From an uncultured archaeon (GTDB lineage Archaea; Thermoproteota; Nitrososphaeria; Nitrososphaerales; CALBXV01), in contig CALBXV010000223.1 in assembly GCA_937890045.1 (NCBI GenBank), forward strand, positions 1 through 12,960: DNA of 12,960 bases. The letters are read 5' to 3'. Numbering within the stretch: the stretch's first letter is position 1; each line of letters starts with the position of its first letter. The notes beneath the pieces were generated by a model. It had not been told where the DNA came from. It ran no database searches and saw only the letters and a program-made list of their open reading frames with translations. The translations under genes were made by a program, and so were the position numbers. Shown here piece after piece: positions 5,612 to 11,965 of the stretch.

Positions 5612-5654
5612 TGAAGAAAGGGCCAGTACCTTATTATACTTTCCCTTTACTTCA
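5612..5654 (+). terminator. hairpin after the lysis-area genes (possible weak terminator)
   Basis: TGAAGAAAGGG at 5612-5622 pairs with CCCTTTACTTCA at 5643-5654, eleven pairs with one bulged base and a loop of 20 bases. It lies in the only gap between 5601 and 5673. No T-run follows, so Rho-independent termination would be weak; a transcript-end or processing structure is as likely. A 15-codon frame from 5611 runs through the hairpin and is not called as a gene. Confidence 0.35.
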
Positions 5655-5672
5655 GTAGTAAATATTAAAAAT

Positions 5673-5918
5673 ATGAAAAAAACTAAGTTAAAATCTGAAA
5701 TAATTTACAATCACGCGGAGAATCAGATAATGGTTAGTTCGAGGGGAAACAAGATTATTGTGATATGTAACGATGAGGATCAAATGGGAAAAGTGCAGAA
5801 AAGGTTTTATGAAACTGGAAACTATTTGGTAGATTATGAAGAGTGGGATGAAGAAGAAGATAAGAAATACATAGTTACTTTCGAGGTAAGCGAGGAGGAC
5901 AAGCCGGTACAGAATTGA
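5673..5918 (+). CDS. small acidic protein of unknown function
   Basis: An 81-residue protein: short beta-rich N-terminal part (LKSEIIYNHAENQIMVSSRG, KIIVICNDED), a helix (MGKVQKRFYETGN), then a very acidic stretch (DYEEWDEEEDKKYIVTFEVS). No motif recognised. No ribosome site is evident upstream. It ends ten bases before the -35 box of the first of the three related promoters, so it belongs to the transcript coming from upstream rather than to the promoter-driven module. Confidence 0.65.
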   Translation: MKKTKLKSEIIYNHAENQIMVSSRGNKIIVICNDEDQMGKVQKRFYETGNYLVDYEEWDEEEDKKYIVTFEVSEEDKPVQN

Positions 5919-5927
5919 AAAAAAAGC

Positions 5928-5957
5928 TTGACACATATAGCGTTTTATGAGTATATT
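5928..5957 (+). promoter_or_regulatory. sigma70-like promoter 1 of 3
   Basis: TTGACA at 5928-5933, spacer of 18, TATATT at 5952-5957, preceded by an eight-A run (an UP-like element) and followed by AAGGTAT. It shares AGCTTGACA and TATATTA-x-GGTAT with promoters at 6161 and 8783. The expected transcript start is only two to four bases before the ATG at 5967, so the message would be nearly leaderless. Confidence 0.7.
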
Positions 5958-5966
5958 AAGGTATAG

Positions 5967-6164
5967 ATGATAAACGAGGTATTAAAGATTTACGAACAAT
6001 GGGGATATGACCGAGCGGTCAGGGAAGTTCGAGATATGTGCTTTGATGGCAGGATAGCCGTTGTACAAAGGCAACAAATAATGAATGTCTTAGCGGAGAG
6101 AGAAATGGGGCCTTCTCAAAGATCAATAACAAAAAAAGTTAAAAAAAGTGAAAATAAAGCTTGA
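5967..6164 (+). CDS. small basic protein of unknown function
   Basis: A 65-residue helical protein (MINEVLKIYEQWGYDRAVRE, VVQRQQIMNVLAEREM) with a basic tail ending KKVKKSENKA. The tail and stop codon are written by the 31-bp repeat that also forms the next promoter: the TGA stop is inside that promoter's TTGACA. The gene at 8631-8786 ends in the same KKSENKA for the same reason. An AAGG five bases before the ATG could serve as ribosome site only on transcripts from further upstream. No family recognised; the Arg-rich helices would suit nucleic-acid contact. Confidence 0.65.
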   Translation: MINEVLKIYEQWGYDRAVREVRDMCFDGRIAVVQRQQIMNVLAEREMGPSQRSITKKVKKSENKA

Positions 6165-6169
6165 CATTG
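6139..6169 (+). repeat. 31-bp exact direct repeat, copy 1 (UP element plus -35)
   Basis: Identical over 31 bases to 8761-8791 and preceded in both cases by a seven-A run. It holds A-tracts and the TTGACA box and at the same time encodes the C-terminal KKSENKA and stop of the upstream gene. The A-tracts in front of -35 fit an RNA polymerase alpha-subunit (UP) contact site. Confidence 0.9.
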
Positions 6170-6189
6170 ACGCCGATATGTCGTATATT
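6161..6189 (+). promoter_or_regulatory. sigma70-like promoter 2 of 3
   Basis: TTGACA at 6161-6166, a 17-base spacer and TATATT at 6184-6189, followed by AGGGTAT. Transcription should begin near 6195-6197, three to five bases before the ATG at 6200. The AGGG that would act as ribosome site (6190-6193) abuts the -10 box and would not be in the transcript, so translation would be leaderless or depend on read-through RNA. Confidence 0.8.
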
Positions 6190-6199
6190 AGGGTATAAG

Positions 6200-8392
6200 A
6201 TGAGTGAAAAGAAGTCAGTTTTGAGAAGTTTCAATCCGATGGCTCTTCGTGATAAATATTCGGCAGATGCTGTCAATAAACGGATGTTGAATAAACAGAA
6301 CAACTTCTCCTCATTTTGGTTGGATGATGATTGGAAAAACACGGGATCTATCTTTGATGAAGAGATTGAAAACCCGAAAGTTGACTTAATTGCGTTGGCT
6401 TCTTATCGGAGGGCAATAGCAAACTTCGTCAATATCTTAACGAAAAAGGATATTCCAGTTACATTTAAAACCTCTGGTGATTCTTATACTGATGGCAAGA
6501 AAGTTGTCATTTCATCTAAGTTAGATGACAAATTATTTGATAGTTCGGTTGGGTTAGCCCTTCACGAAGGTTCTCACGTTTTACTGTCAGATTTTGATTT
6601 TCTTAAACAACTTGATATAAATATTCCACAAGAATATTATGATAGGTCTGAATTGAAGGGGTTTTCTAAACAGGAAACCATTGGTTATGTTAAGAATCTT
6701 TTAAACTTCGTAGAAGATAGGAGAATTGATCATTATGTTTTTACTACTTCTCCTGGTTACAAAGGTTATTATCATTCGATGTATGATAAGTATTTTTACT
6801 TTAAAGCTATTGACATAGGATTAAAATCTTCTGAATATACTGAAGAAACTATTGATTCTTATTTCTTTAGAATTGTTAATATTACTAATTCCAATACTAA
6901 TTTAAATGCTCTTAAGGGATTAAGAGATATTTGGAAAATTTTAGATTTGAGGAATATTGGAAGATTATCTTCTATTGAAAAAACTTTCAAAGTCGCATTA
7001 GATATGTACGATATTATTCTGAATAACATTACTGATGGAATTGAAAAAGTAGATTCGGAAACTGGTGAAGTTTCTTACGAGAGGACTGATGGCGGTGGTG
7101 ATAAGAGTAATTCTGAGTCTACTGAAACTATAACTGATGAAGATTTTGATAAACTACTTGATTCGATTGAGAGTGGTGAAATGGAAACCGCCGGTGCACC
7201 TTCTGAGTCTGGAATAAGTATTCCTACTCCAGGTGGTGGAAAATCTGATGATAGTGATGGAAGTGACGAGATAGAAACCGAAACAATTGAACTGACAGAA
7301 AATCAGAAAAAACAACTTGAAAACGCCATCAAGAAACAGAAGAAGTTTATGGATGGTGAGATTTCTAAAAAGAATGTAACTAAAAAAGATAAAATGGCTT
7401 TAGACGCAGTTGAAGAAGCTGGTATGGAGTATAAGGAAGCTGGAAAAGATTTTAAAGACTGGGAAGGTAAATCAACTCCCACGAAAGTTATTGTTGTAAA
7501 TAACCTGACAAAAAAATTAATTGATTCAGGCACTATTAAAATAGCAATTGAGTGGAATGGAACGAGTTATGATGGTAGTGGTTACAGAGGGTCAGAAACT
7601 TACATTGAAGATGGTATTAGGTTGGGAACTATTCTTGGAAGAAAACTTCAAGTGAGGGGTGAAACCAGAGAAACAAAATATACTCGGAAATTCAAAGGTA
7701 GAATTGATAAAAGATTAATTGCGGAGTTGGGGTTTGATAATGAAAATGTTTTCAGTCAGACTTTTGTGGATAGTTACCCAGATGCTTATCTTCACATTTC
7801 AGTTGATGCTAGTGGTTCTATGAGTGGTGATAAATGGAGAAATACAATGACTTCTGTAGTAGCTATAGCAAAAGCAGTTGATATGATTTCCAATGTAGAT
7901 TTAGTAATCACATTTAGGGCGACAGAGAATAGTGGTGGTAGGCGTGGAGAATCTTTTCCTCTTATTCTCATTGCGTATGATTCAAGAAAAGATTCGTTTT
8001 CTAAAATTAAAAATTTATTTAAGTACATAAGTACTGTAGGAACAACCCCCGAAGGTTTGACTTTCGAGGCGATTATGGATGATATGATTCCTGGTGGAAG
8101 AGACAGAGAATCTTACTTCTTAAATTTTTCAGATGGAATGCCGATGTTTAGTAACAAAGATATTAGATATTATCATGATGTGGCTGTAAATCACACCAGA
8201 AAGATGGTTAAAGAAATTAGAAATAGAGGAATTAAAGTTCTTAGTTATTTCATTTCTGGAAGATATGACAGTGAATATGATTCAGATTCCTCAGATTTCA
8301 AAACTATGTATGGAAGTGATTCACATTTTATTGATGTAACTTCTGTAATGGCAGTAGCAAAAACAATGAATCAGAAATTTTTGGAGAAATAA
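6200..8392 (+). CDS. VWA-domain protein with HExxH metallopeptidase-like motif (CobT-like partner of AAA+ ATPase)
   Basis: A 730-residue protein. The start is the ATG at 6200; the frame continues up to a TTG at 6161, but that is the promoter's -35 box. HEGSH at 122-126 matches HExxH, and VEDRRID at 171-177 gives a candidate third metal ligand about 46 residues later. Residues about 300-380 are a Ser/Asp/Glu/Gly-rich linker, followed by a Lys-rich helical part. A VWA domain carries DASGSMSG at 536-543, the MIDAS D-x-S-x-S, with later TTPEG and FSDGMP supplying the Thr and Asp. The layout resembles CobT/CoxE-type VWA partners of MoxR-family ATPases; the ATPase lies three small genes downstream. 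Known: such pairs remodel or metallate target proteins. Inferred: a phage version with a peptidase-like module. The target is unknown. Confidence 0.85.
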   Translation: MSEKKSVLRSFNPMALRDKYSADAVNKRMLNKQNNFSSFWLDDDWKNTGSIFDEEIENPKVDLIALASYRRAIANFVNILTKKDIPVTFKTSGDSYTDGKKVVISSKLDDKLFDSSVGLALHEGSHVLLSDFDFLKQLDINIPQEYYDRSELKGFSKQETIGYVKNLLNFVEDRRIDHYVFTTSPGYKGYYHSMYDKYFYFKAIDIGLKSSEYTEETIDSYFFRIVNITNSNTNLNALKGLRDIWKILDLRNIGRLSSIEKTFKVALDMYDIILNNITDGIEKVDSETGEVSYERTDGGGDKSNSESTETITDEDFDKLLDSIESGEMETAGAPSESGISIPTPGGGKSDDSDGSDEIETETIELTENQKKQLENAIKKQKKFMDGEISKKNVTKKDKMALDAVEEAGMEYKEAGKDFKDWEGKSTPTKVIVVNNLTKKLIDSGTIKIAIEWNGTSYDGSGYRGSETYIEDGIRLGTILGRKLQVRGETRETKYTRKFKGRIDKRLIAELGFDNENVFSQTFVDSYPDAYLHISVDASGSMSGDKWRNTMTSVVAIAKAVDMISNVDLVITFRATENSGGRRGESFPLILIAYDSRKDSFSKIKNLFKYISTVGTTPEGLTFEAIMDDMIPGGRDRESYFLNFSDGMPMFSNKDIRYYHDVAVNHTRKMVKEIRNRGIKVLSYFISGRYDSEYDSDSSDFKTMYGSDSHFIDVTSVMAVAKTMNQKFLEK

Positions 8393-8394
8393 GA

Positions 8395-8496
8395 ATGAAA
8401 TTTCGTGAAATAGTTGGTAGCGTATTTTTACTTTTGATGATGTACGCAATCATGGTTATAATGTTTTCAATGGGGGGCACGCCGTTTTATGGATAG
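8395..8496 (+). CDS. 33-residue single-span membrane protein
   Basis: Starts eight bases after GGAG, right behind the VWA gene. A short charged head (MKFREIVGS) leads into a long Met-rich hydrophobic span (VFLLLMMYAIMVIMFSM), then GGTPFYG. It overlaps the next gene by eight bases. It lies between the VWA and ATPase genes, so it may anchor the complex at the membrane, but that is position-based inference. No family recognised. Confidence 0.6.
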   Translation: MKFREIVGSVFLLLMMYAIMVIMFSMGGTPFYG

Positions 8497-8638
8497 CATT
8501 ATTATAGAAGAGATGGTTAAGCGTGAGATAGAAAAGGACGTTTTGACTGGTGAGATTTATCAATTGGAAGATGAAGAATTAGAACAGGTGATATGGATAA
8601 TGATTAAGTCTGGAAGTGATTATATTGCTTATGCTTAA
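8489..8638 (+). CDS. 49-residue acidic protein of unknown function
   Basis: A small acidic helical protein (MDSIIIEEMVKREIEKDVLT, IYQLEDEELEQVIWIMIKSG) that overlaps its neighbours on both sides by eight bases, consistent with coupled translation. It looks like a helix pair, but no family is recognised. Confidence 0.6.
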   Translation: MDSIIIEEMVKREIEKDVLTGEIYQLEDEELEQVIWIMIKSGSDYIAYA

Positions 8639-8786
8639 AAGTTACGAAAAAGAGCTTGTTTCAGACACAGAACTATTAGAGTTAATGTTGACTCCCCGAC
8701 TGCAAAAGGTAAAAGTTGACAGGACACTTGATAAATTATTTGTAGAACTGGCCAAAAAAATTAAAAAAAGTGAAAATAAAGCTTGA
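8631..8786 (+). CDS. 51-residue protein ending in the repeat-encoded KKSENKA tail
   Basis: Starts within the end of the previous gene. Leu/Glu-rich helices (LKSYEKELVSDTELLELMLT) are followed by a basic part (RLQKVKVDRTLDKLF) and the tail AKKIKKSENKA. The tail and its TGA are supplied by the second copy of the 31-bp promoter repeat, and the stop lies inside TTGACA. The upstream part is unlike the 5967-6164 protein, so the shared tail comes from the repeat and not from common descent of whole genes. Confidence 0.6.
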   Translation: MLKSYEKELVSDTELLELMLTPRLQKVKVDRTLDKLFVELAKKIKKSENKA

Positions 8787-8791
8787 CATTG
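8761..8791 (+). repeat. 31-bp exact direct repeat, copy 2
   Basis: Same 31 bases as 6139-6169, again directly in front of a promoter spacer and again ending the preceding gene. The two copies lie 2,622 bases apart, one before the VWA gene and one before the ATPase gene. Confidence 0.9.
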
Positions 8792-8811
8792 GTGCAAATA
8801 TGTTGTATATT
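8783..8811 (+). promoter_or_regulatory. sigma70-like promoter 3 of 3, before the AAA+ ATPase
   Basis: TTGACA at 8783-8788, 17-base spacer, TATATT at 8806-8811, then AGGGTAT. The predicted transcript start is about 8817-8819. This falls on an ATG (8817) that opens a 12-codon frame stopping directly before the ATPase ATG at 8856, whose own ribosome site (AAAGGAAA) lies at 8842-8849. Confidence 0.8.
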
Positions 8812-8816
8812 AGGGT

Positions 8817-8855
8817 ATGACATTAGTTAGTAACAAACAAGAAAGGAAATTGTAA
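8817..8855 (+). CDS. possible leaderless 12-residue leader peptide
   Basis: ATG ... TAA encoding MTLVSNKQERKL, in the same frame as the ATPase and ending at the base before its ATG. The ATG coincides with the predicted start of transcription from the promoter at 8783. It may be chance, or a stop-start coupled leader. Confidence 0.25.
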   Translation: MTLVSNKQERKL

Positions 8856-10028
8856 ATGAATAGAAAAATAGTTGTCAAAATCGAAAAATCAGGCAATAGA
8901 TTTAATGCCTGGGATTTCGATGGCAACAAACTGACTTCTGAGATTGGAACTTCAACTCGGAAATCAGCTTTTAACGCTGGAATGGCATTGGAACAGAGAA
9001 CTGGTAAGGGCGGAAGAACTTACTGGTGGAAAGTCCCGATGTCTGAATTTGAAAGTTCCAGCGAAGTTGTCATCGATACAGCTTCAATTGATGTACCTGA
9101 GGAACATGCTGAAATGTTAAATTTCATTCATAGTTCGTACAGATTGAAGCCTACGGGACTGGTGATGAAGGAACTAAAGTGGAAATACTTAGTTCGGTCA
9201 GCAGTACGTGGAAAGAATATTCTAATGACTGGACCCGCCGGAAGTGGAAAAACCATGGCGGCCAAGTCAGTAGTTAATTCGTTGGATAGACCGGATTTTT
9301 ACTTTAATCTTGGAGCCACTCAGGATCCTCGGTCAACTTTAATTGGGAACACTCACTTTGATAAAAAGAAAGGAACTTATTTTTCCAAATCTCTTTTTGT
9401 CACGGCGATTACAACTCCCAATTCAGTTGTTCTCTTGGATGAATTGAGTAGGGCTCACCCCGACGCATGGAACATTCTAATGACTGTTCTTGATGAAGGT
9501 CAGAGATATTTAAGGTTGGATGAATCAGATGGTTCAGAAACCGTAAATGTCGCAGAAGGAGTTACTTTCGTAGCTACGGCTAACATCGGGAATGAATACA
9601 CTTCTACCAGAGTTATGGATAAAGCTCTGATGGACAGGTTCATTGTTGTTGAGATGGATGTTCTAAACTCTGAAGAGGAACTTGGACTTCTTGAATATAT
9701 GTTTCCTCACGTTGATGTTGAACCTCTGAAAGCAGTTTCAGAGATAGCTCATTTAACGAGAGTTGAATCCAAATCAGAAACCGGAAGGATTTCATCAGCA
9801 GTTTCAACGAGAACTTCTGTTGAGATGGCCGGTCTGATGTATGATGGATTTGGGTTGGATGAGGCAGCAGAAGTAACCATTTATCCTCAGTATTCTGAAG
9901 ATGGTGGGTTAGATTCTGAAAGGACTTACATTAAACAGCTTGTTCAGAAGTATGTAAGTGATGGAAGTTCTGAAGACCTGTTCAACGAAGATGAAATTGA
10001 AGAGTCAAACATGAAAGGTGATTCATAA
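8856..10028 (+). CDS. AAA+ ATPase of the MoxR/CobS type
   Basis: A 390-residue ATPase. Residues 1-65 form a small N-terminal domain ending in RTGKGGRTYWWKVPM. The AAA+ core starts near 100: Walker A GPAGSGKT at 126-133, Walker B VVLLDELSRA at 191-200, sensor 1 Asn in FVATANIGNEY (243), and DKALMDRF with the probable Arg finger at 261. The order and the LSRA after Walker B are typical of MoxR/CobS/NorQ ATPases, which act as hexamers with a VWA partner. The partner gene lies at 6200-8392 under a matching promoter. Phage genes of this type are often labelled cobS, but cobalt chelation is not shown here. The gene is visibly less AT-rich than its surroundings (29 of 60 bases are G or C at 9781-9840). 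It ends in a TAATG overlap. Confidence 0.92.
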   Translation: MNRKIVVKIEKSGNRFNAWDFDGNKLTSEIGTSTRKSAFNAGMALEQRTGKGGRTYWWKVPMSEFESSSEVVIDTASIDVPEEHAEMLNFIHSSYRLKPTGLVMKELKWKYLVRSAVRGKNILMTGPAGSGKTMAAKSVVNSLDRPDFYFNLGATQDPRSTLIGNTHFDKKKGTYFSKSLFVTAITTPNSVVLLDELSRAHPDAWNILMTVLDEGQRYLRLDESDGSETVNVAEGVTFVATANIGNEYTSTRVMDKALMDRFIVVEMDVLNSEEELGLLEYMFPHVDVEPLKAVSEIAHLTRVESKSETGRISSAVSTRTSVEMAGLMYDGFGLDEAAEVTIYPQYSEDGGLDSERTYIKQLVQKYVSDGSSEDLFNEDEIEESNMKGDS

Positions 10029-10195
10029 TGAATGGAAAAGTCAAAATGAAAAGTGGAGTTAATGTTAGCTCCACTTTACCTGTCATAGTATTGCAAGCAT
10101 ATCTGGACGCGATAACTAAGTCGATGAGACGAGGTGTTATTCCAGTTGCAATATTTGATAGGTTAAAAGATATAACCACCGAGATTAAAAAGTAG
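10028..10195 (+). CDS. 55-residue protein with a strong hairpin in its coding start
   Basis: Starts on the last A of the ATPase stop. The protein (MNGKVKMKSGVNVSSTLPVI, then LQAYLDAITKSMRRGVIPVA and a basic tail) looks like two short helices and has no recognised family. Codons 8-16 form a near-perfect RNA hairpin, described separately. It is the last gene of the VWA-ATPase module; a G-rich hairpin follows. Confidence 0.65.
   Translation: MNGKVKMKSGVNVSSTLPVIVLQAYLDAITKSMRRGVIPVAIFDRLKDITTEIKK
10050..10077 (+). promoter_or_regulatory. strong intragenic hairpin
   Basis: AAAGTGGAG at 10050-10058 pairs perfectly with CTCCACTTT at 10069-10077. Inside, one U-G wobble and three further pairs nearly close the loop. 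It begins 22 bases into the 55-residue gene and could limit translation, protect the upstream ATPase mRNA or attenuate transcription; no T-run follows. Confidence 0.5.
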
Positions 10196-10209
10196 ATTTT
10201 TATTACAGG

Positions 10210-10255
10210 GTGGGGGCAGGATTGTGTTACATTTCCTTTCTTGTCCTGCTCTCAC
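10210..10255 (+). terminator. G-rich 12-bp hairpin between modules
   Basis: GTGGGGGCAGGA at 10210-10221 pairs along all 12 bases with TCCTGCTCTCAC at 10244-10255 (two G-U pairs). The arms are unusually GC-rich for this genome. What follows is alternating TATATATTTATAT rather than a pure T-run, so it is an imperfect Rho-independent terminator or a structured 5' leader of the next gene (start 10280). Confidence 0.45.
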
Positions 10256-10279
10256 TATATATTTATATAGGAGAAAATT

Positions 10280-10477
10280 ATGGCAAAACTACCAAAGACC
10301 GTAAGTAGGTCAAGTAGAAAAAAACATAATAAAAGAAAACATAAAAGTAAGATGGAAGATATCTATCAGACTAATTATGAGGATATTACTCCTGAAATGA
10401 TCAGGAGAAGAAAACAAGCCAAACTTATATGGAAGAGAAACAAGTTCGGATACAGATTGAGGACGGGCAAATTATGA
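10280..10477 (+). CDS. small very basic protein, possible nucleic-acid binder
   Basis: A 65-residue protein with GGAG six bases upstream of its ATG. The first third is almost all Lys/Arg/Ser (KTVSRSSRKKHNKRKHKSK), the middle has DIYQTNYEDITPEM, and the end is again basic (RRRKQAKLIWKRNKFGYRLR). This charge pattern suits DNA or RNA contact, but there is no known fold signature. It couples to the next gene through an ATGA overlap. Confidence 0.7.
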   Translation: MAKLPKTVSRSSRKKHNKRKHKSKMEDIYQTNYEDITPEMIRRRKQAKLIWKRNKFGYRLRTGKL

Positions 10478-11364
10478 AACAATTAATAAAGGATGTATTG
10501 GATGATATAAACATGCAAGGTAATAGTCAAGTGAATCTTGGTTCAGAAGCAGCGAGGGAAACTGTATCAAGTTTAATTTCTGCTGCATTAAAGACTAAAG
10601 GAACTTACCACGAATATACTGAGACAGAAGTAGAAGAACAGGAAGCAAGAGCAACTTGGGTATGTTCTATATGTGGTAAATCTACGTATGATGTAGATTA
10701 TGATTATATCGGCACAGGCACTAATCATTTGGGCTGTGAACTTTCATCGAAAGATCACAATCTTGATAAGAGAAGGACTAAGAATTGGGCTCAAAAGAAA
10801 CACGAAGAAAAAGTTTTCGGAGATGATGTTAATTTAAATAAGAGAATAAACCAACATCATGAATTATATCTAAAGTTAGGACCACCTACTAATGGTTTAG
10901 AATATGGAAGTCCAGAAGATTATGGAGAGAAACCATTTATATACGTGAAAGATAAAAACAAAGTTAAAACACGGCGAATGACTGATGAAGAATATGGTTA
11001 CTATAAAACCCGCAAATTTTATGTAGAAAGTTATGCGATGGATTCCAATTCTTATGATGCCGGAGTAGACCTTAAAGACTATGATTCAATTCAGAAGCAG
11101 GCGTATAACGAAATGAGTTCTGATGGATTACCACCCGGCGGAGATGCACAGGCTGTAAGAGAGTCTCATAGATTAGCAGAAGAAATTATAGATAATACTG
11201 AAGGTAAATATATCTATGAAAGTCCTGATGGTGGCAAGACAATTTACAGGAGAGGGGTTGGTGAAGAAGAAAGAGAATTGGTTGAAGATTGGGAATCTGA
11301 AAAAAAGAAAATAGAAGATGATGCAAATAAATCAATTCCACCGCACTTAGCTCATCATGCTTAA
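10474..11364 (+). CDS. 296-residue protein with a Cys/His zinc-type motif, unknown function
   Basis: The start is the ATG at 10474, in ATGA overlap with the previous stop; the frame extends to 10429 without better support. Residues 63-90 (WVCSICGKSTYDVDYDYIGT, then NHLGCEL) carry Cys64, Cys67, His85 and Cys88, a plausible zinc knuckle. The rest is polar, highly charged and Tyr/Asp-rich, including KPFIYVKDKNKVKTRRMTDE, DGLPPGGDAQAVRESHRLAE and a near-helical acidic end (EEERELVEDWESEKKKIEDD). It reads like a multi-segment adaptor or structural protein. No family recognised. Confidence 0.8.
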   Translation: MKQLIKDVLDDINMQGNSQVNLGSEAARETVSSLISAALKTKGTYHEYTETEVEEQEARATWVCSICGKSTYDVDYDYIGTGTNHLGCELSSKDHNLDKRRTKNWAQKKHEEKVFGDDVNLNKRINQHHELYLKLGPPTNGLEYGSPEDYGEKPFIYVKDKNKVKTRRMTDEEYGYYKTRKFYVESYAMDSNSYDAGVDLKDYDSIQKQAYNEMSSDGLPPGGDAQAVRESHRLAEEIIDNTEGKYIYESPDGGKTIYRRGVGEEERELVEDWESEKKKIEDDANKSIPPHLAHHA

Positions 11365-11449
11365 AAAGAAAAAAACAAGACACAAAGGAGATGAAGGGAC
11401 TGTGGGGTTTTGGCTCTACATGAAGGCATTATATAAAGATGAAGGATAA
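11357..11449 (+). CDS. possible 30-residue basic peptide gene
   Basis: Open frame from an ATG inside the end of the previous gene: MLKKKKTRHKGDEGTVGFWL and then YMKALYKDEG. It fills the otherwise empty stretch 11365-11438 and overlaps the next gene by eleven bases, the style of this genome. There is no Shine-Dalgarno before it, so the call is weak. Confidence 0.35.
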   Translation: MLKKKKTRHKGDEGTVGFWLYMKALYKDEG

Positions 11450-11633
11450 ATGTGTAAATTGTAAAAGGGAAACCTTATATAGTAAAGAAACTCATATAGA
11501 TTTTAGGCTCGGATATGTAGAAGGTGCTGGCCAATTATGTTTAGATTGTTATGGTGTTATTTATAACGTAACAGCAAAACTTCAAGGTATGAATAAACTT
11601 ATTAGTAAATTAAAAGAAAGTGCGGAGGCGTAA
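11439..11633 (+). CDS. small four-Cys zinc-ribbon protein
   Basis: A 64-residue protein with CVNC at 5-8 and CLDC at 34-37, the classic two-pair zinc-ribbon spacing, followed by a helix (YNVTAKLQGMNKLISKLKES). Zinc ribbons of this size serve in protein or nucleic-acid contacts; which one is unknown. The GGAGG at its 3' end serves the next gene. Confidence 0.7.
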   Translation: MKDKCVNCKRETLYSKETHIDFRLGYVEGAGQLCLDCYGVIYNVTAKLQGMNKLISKLKESAEA

Positions 11634-11634
11634 A

Positions 11635-11955
11635 ATGAAAATGAAAGAGTGGTCCGGTTATGCAAAATATTTAGTTTTAGCAGACAGGGATAAGAGTAGA
11701 TTAATACCAGATTATAATGCATATTTAGAATTTGGAAAAGTAATTGACGCTTTACAGGTCATATCAAGAACCCAGTCCAAGACATATTTATATGAAGGAG
11801 AAGTTGTTAAAAAACCAATCACTCCAAGTAAAGCGGCTGACGCTTTAGTTAAAATAGAAAAATGTCAATATGACCAAAATGTAGAAGTTGTTGCTATTAG
11901 TCTTGGGATAGATGTTTTGAATACTAGTAAAAGTTTTATTACTGGAAACAGATAG
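11635..11955 (+). CDS. 106-residue protein of unknown function
   Basis: The ATG at 11635 is chosen because GGAGG lies at 11623-11627; a start at 11620 would hide that site. The protein looks compact: MKMKEWSGYAKYLVLADRDK, an aromatic strand-helix middle (YNAYLEFGKVIDALQVISRT), then KKPITPSKAADALVKIEKCQ and a hydrophobic end (VEVVAISLGIDVL). No motif recognised. Confidence 0.7.
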   Translation: MKMKEWSGYAKYLVLADRDKSRLIPDYNAYLEFGKVIDALQVISRTQSKTYLYEGEVVKKPITPSKAADALVKIEKCQYDQNVEVVAISLGIDVLNTSKSFITGNR

Positions 11956-11965
11956 GAGAAATTAT

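Noticed and set aside
5611..5658. 15-codon frame through the 5612 hairpin
   Set aside because: No ribosome site, and its codons are explained by the inverted repeat.
8434..8462. TTGATG-17-TATAAT inside the 33-residue membrane gene
   Set aside because: Same reasoning: it arises from Leu-Met and Ile-Met codons and lacks the conserved flanks of the three module promoters.
8716..8744. TTGACA in the 8631-8786 gene
   Set aside because: The bases at -10 distance (TTTGTA) do not match.
10241..10269. TTGTCC-17-TATATA promoter before 10280
   Set aside because: Weak -35, overlaps the hairpin arm, and the following gene has a normal GGAG that such a transcript would barely include.
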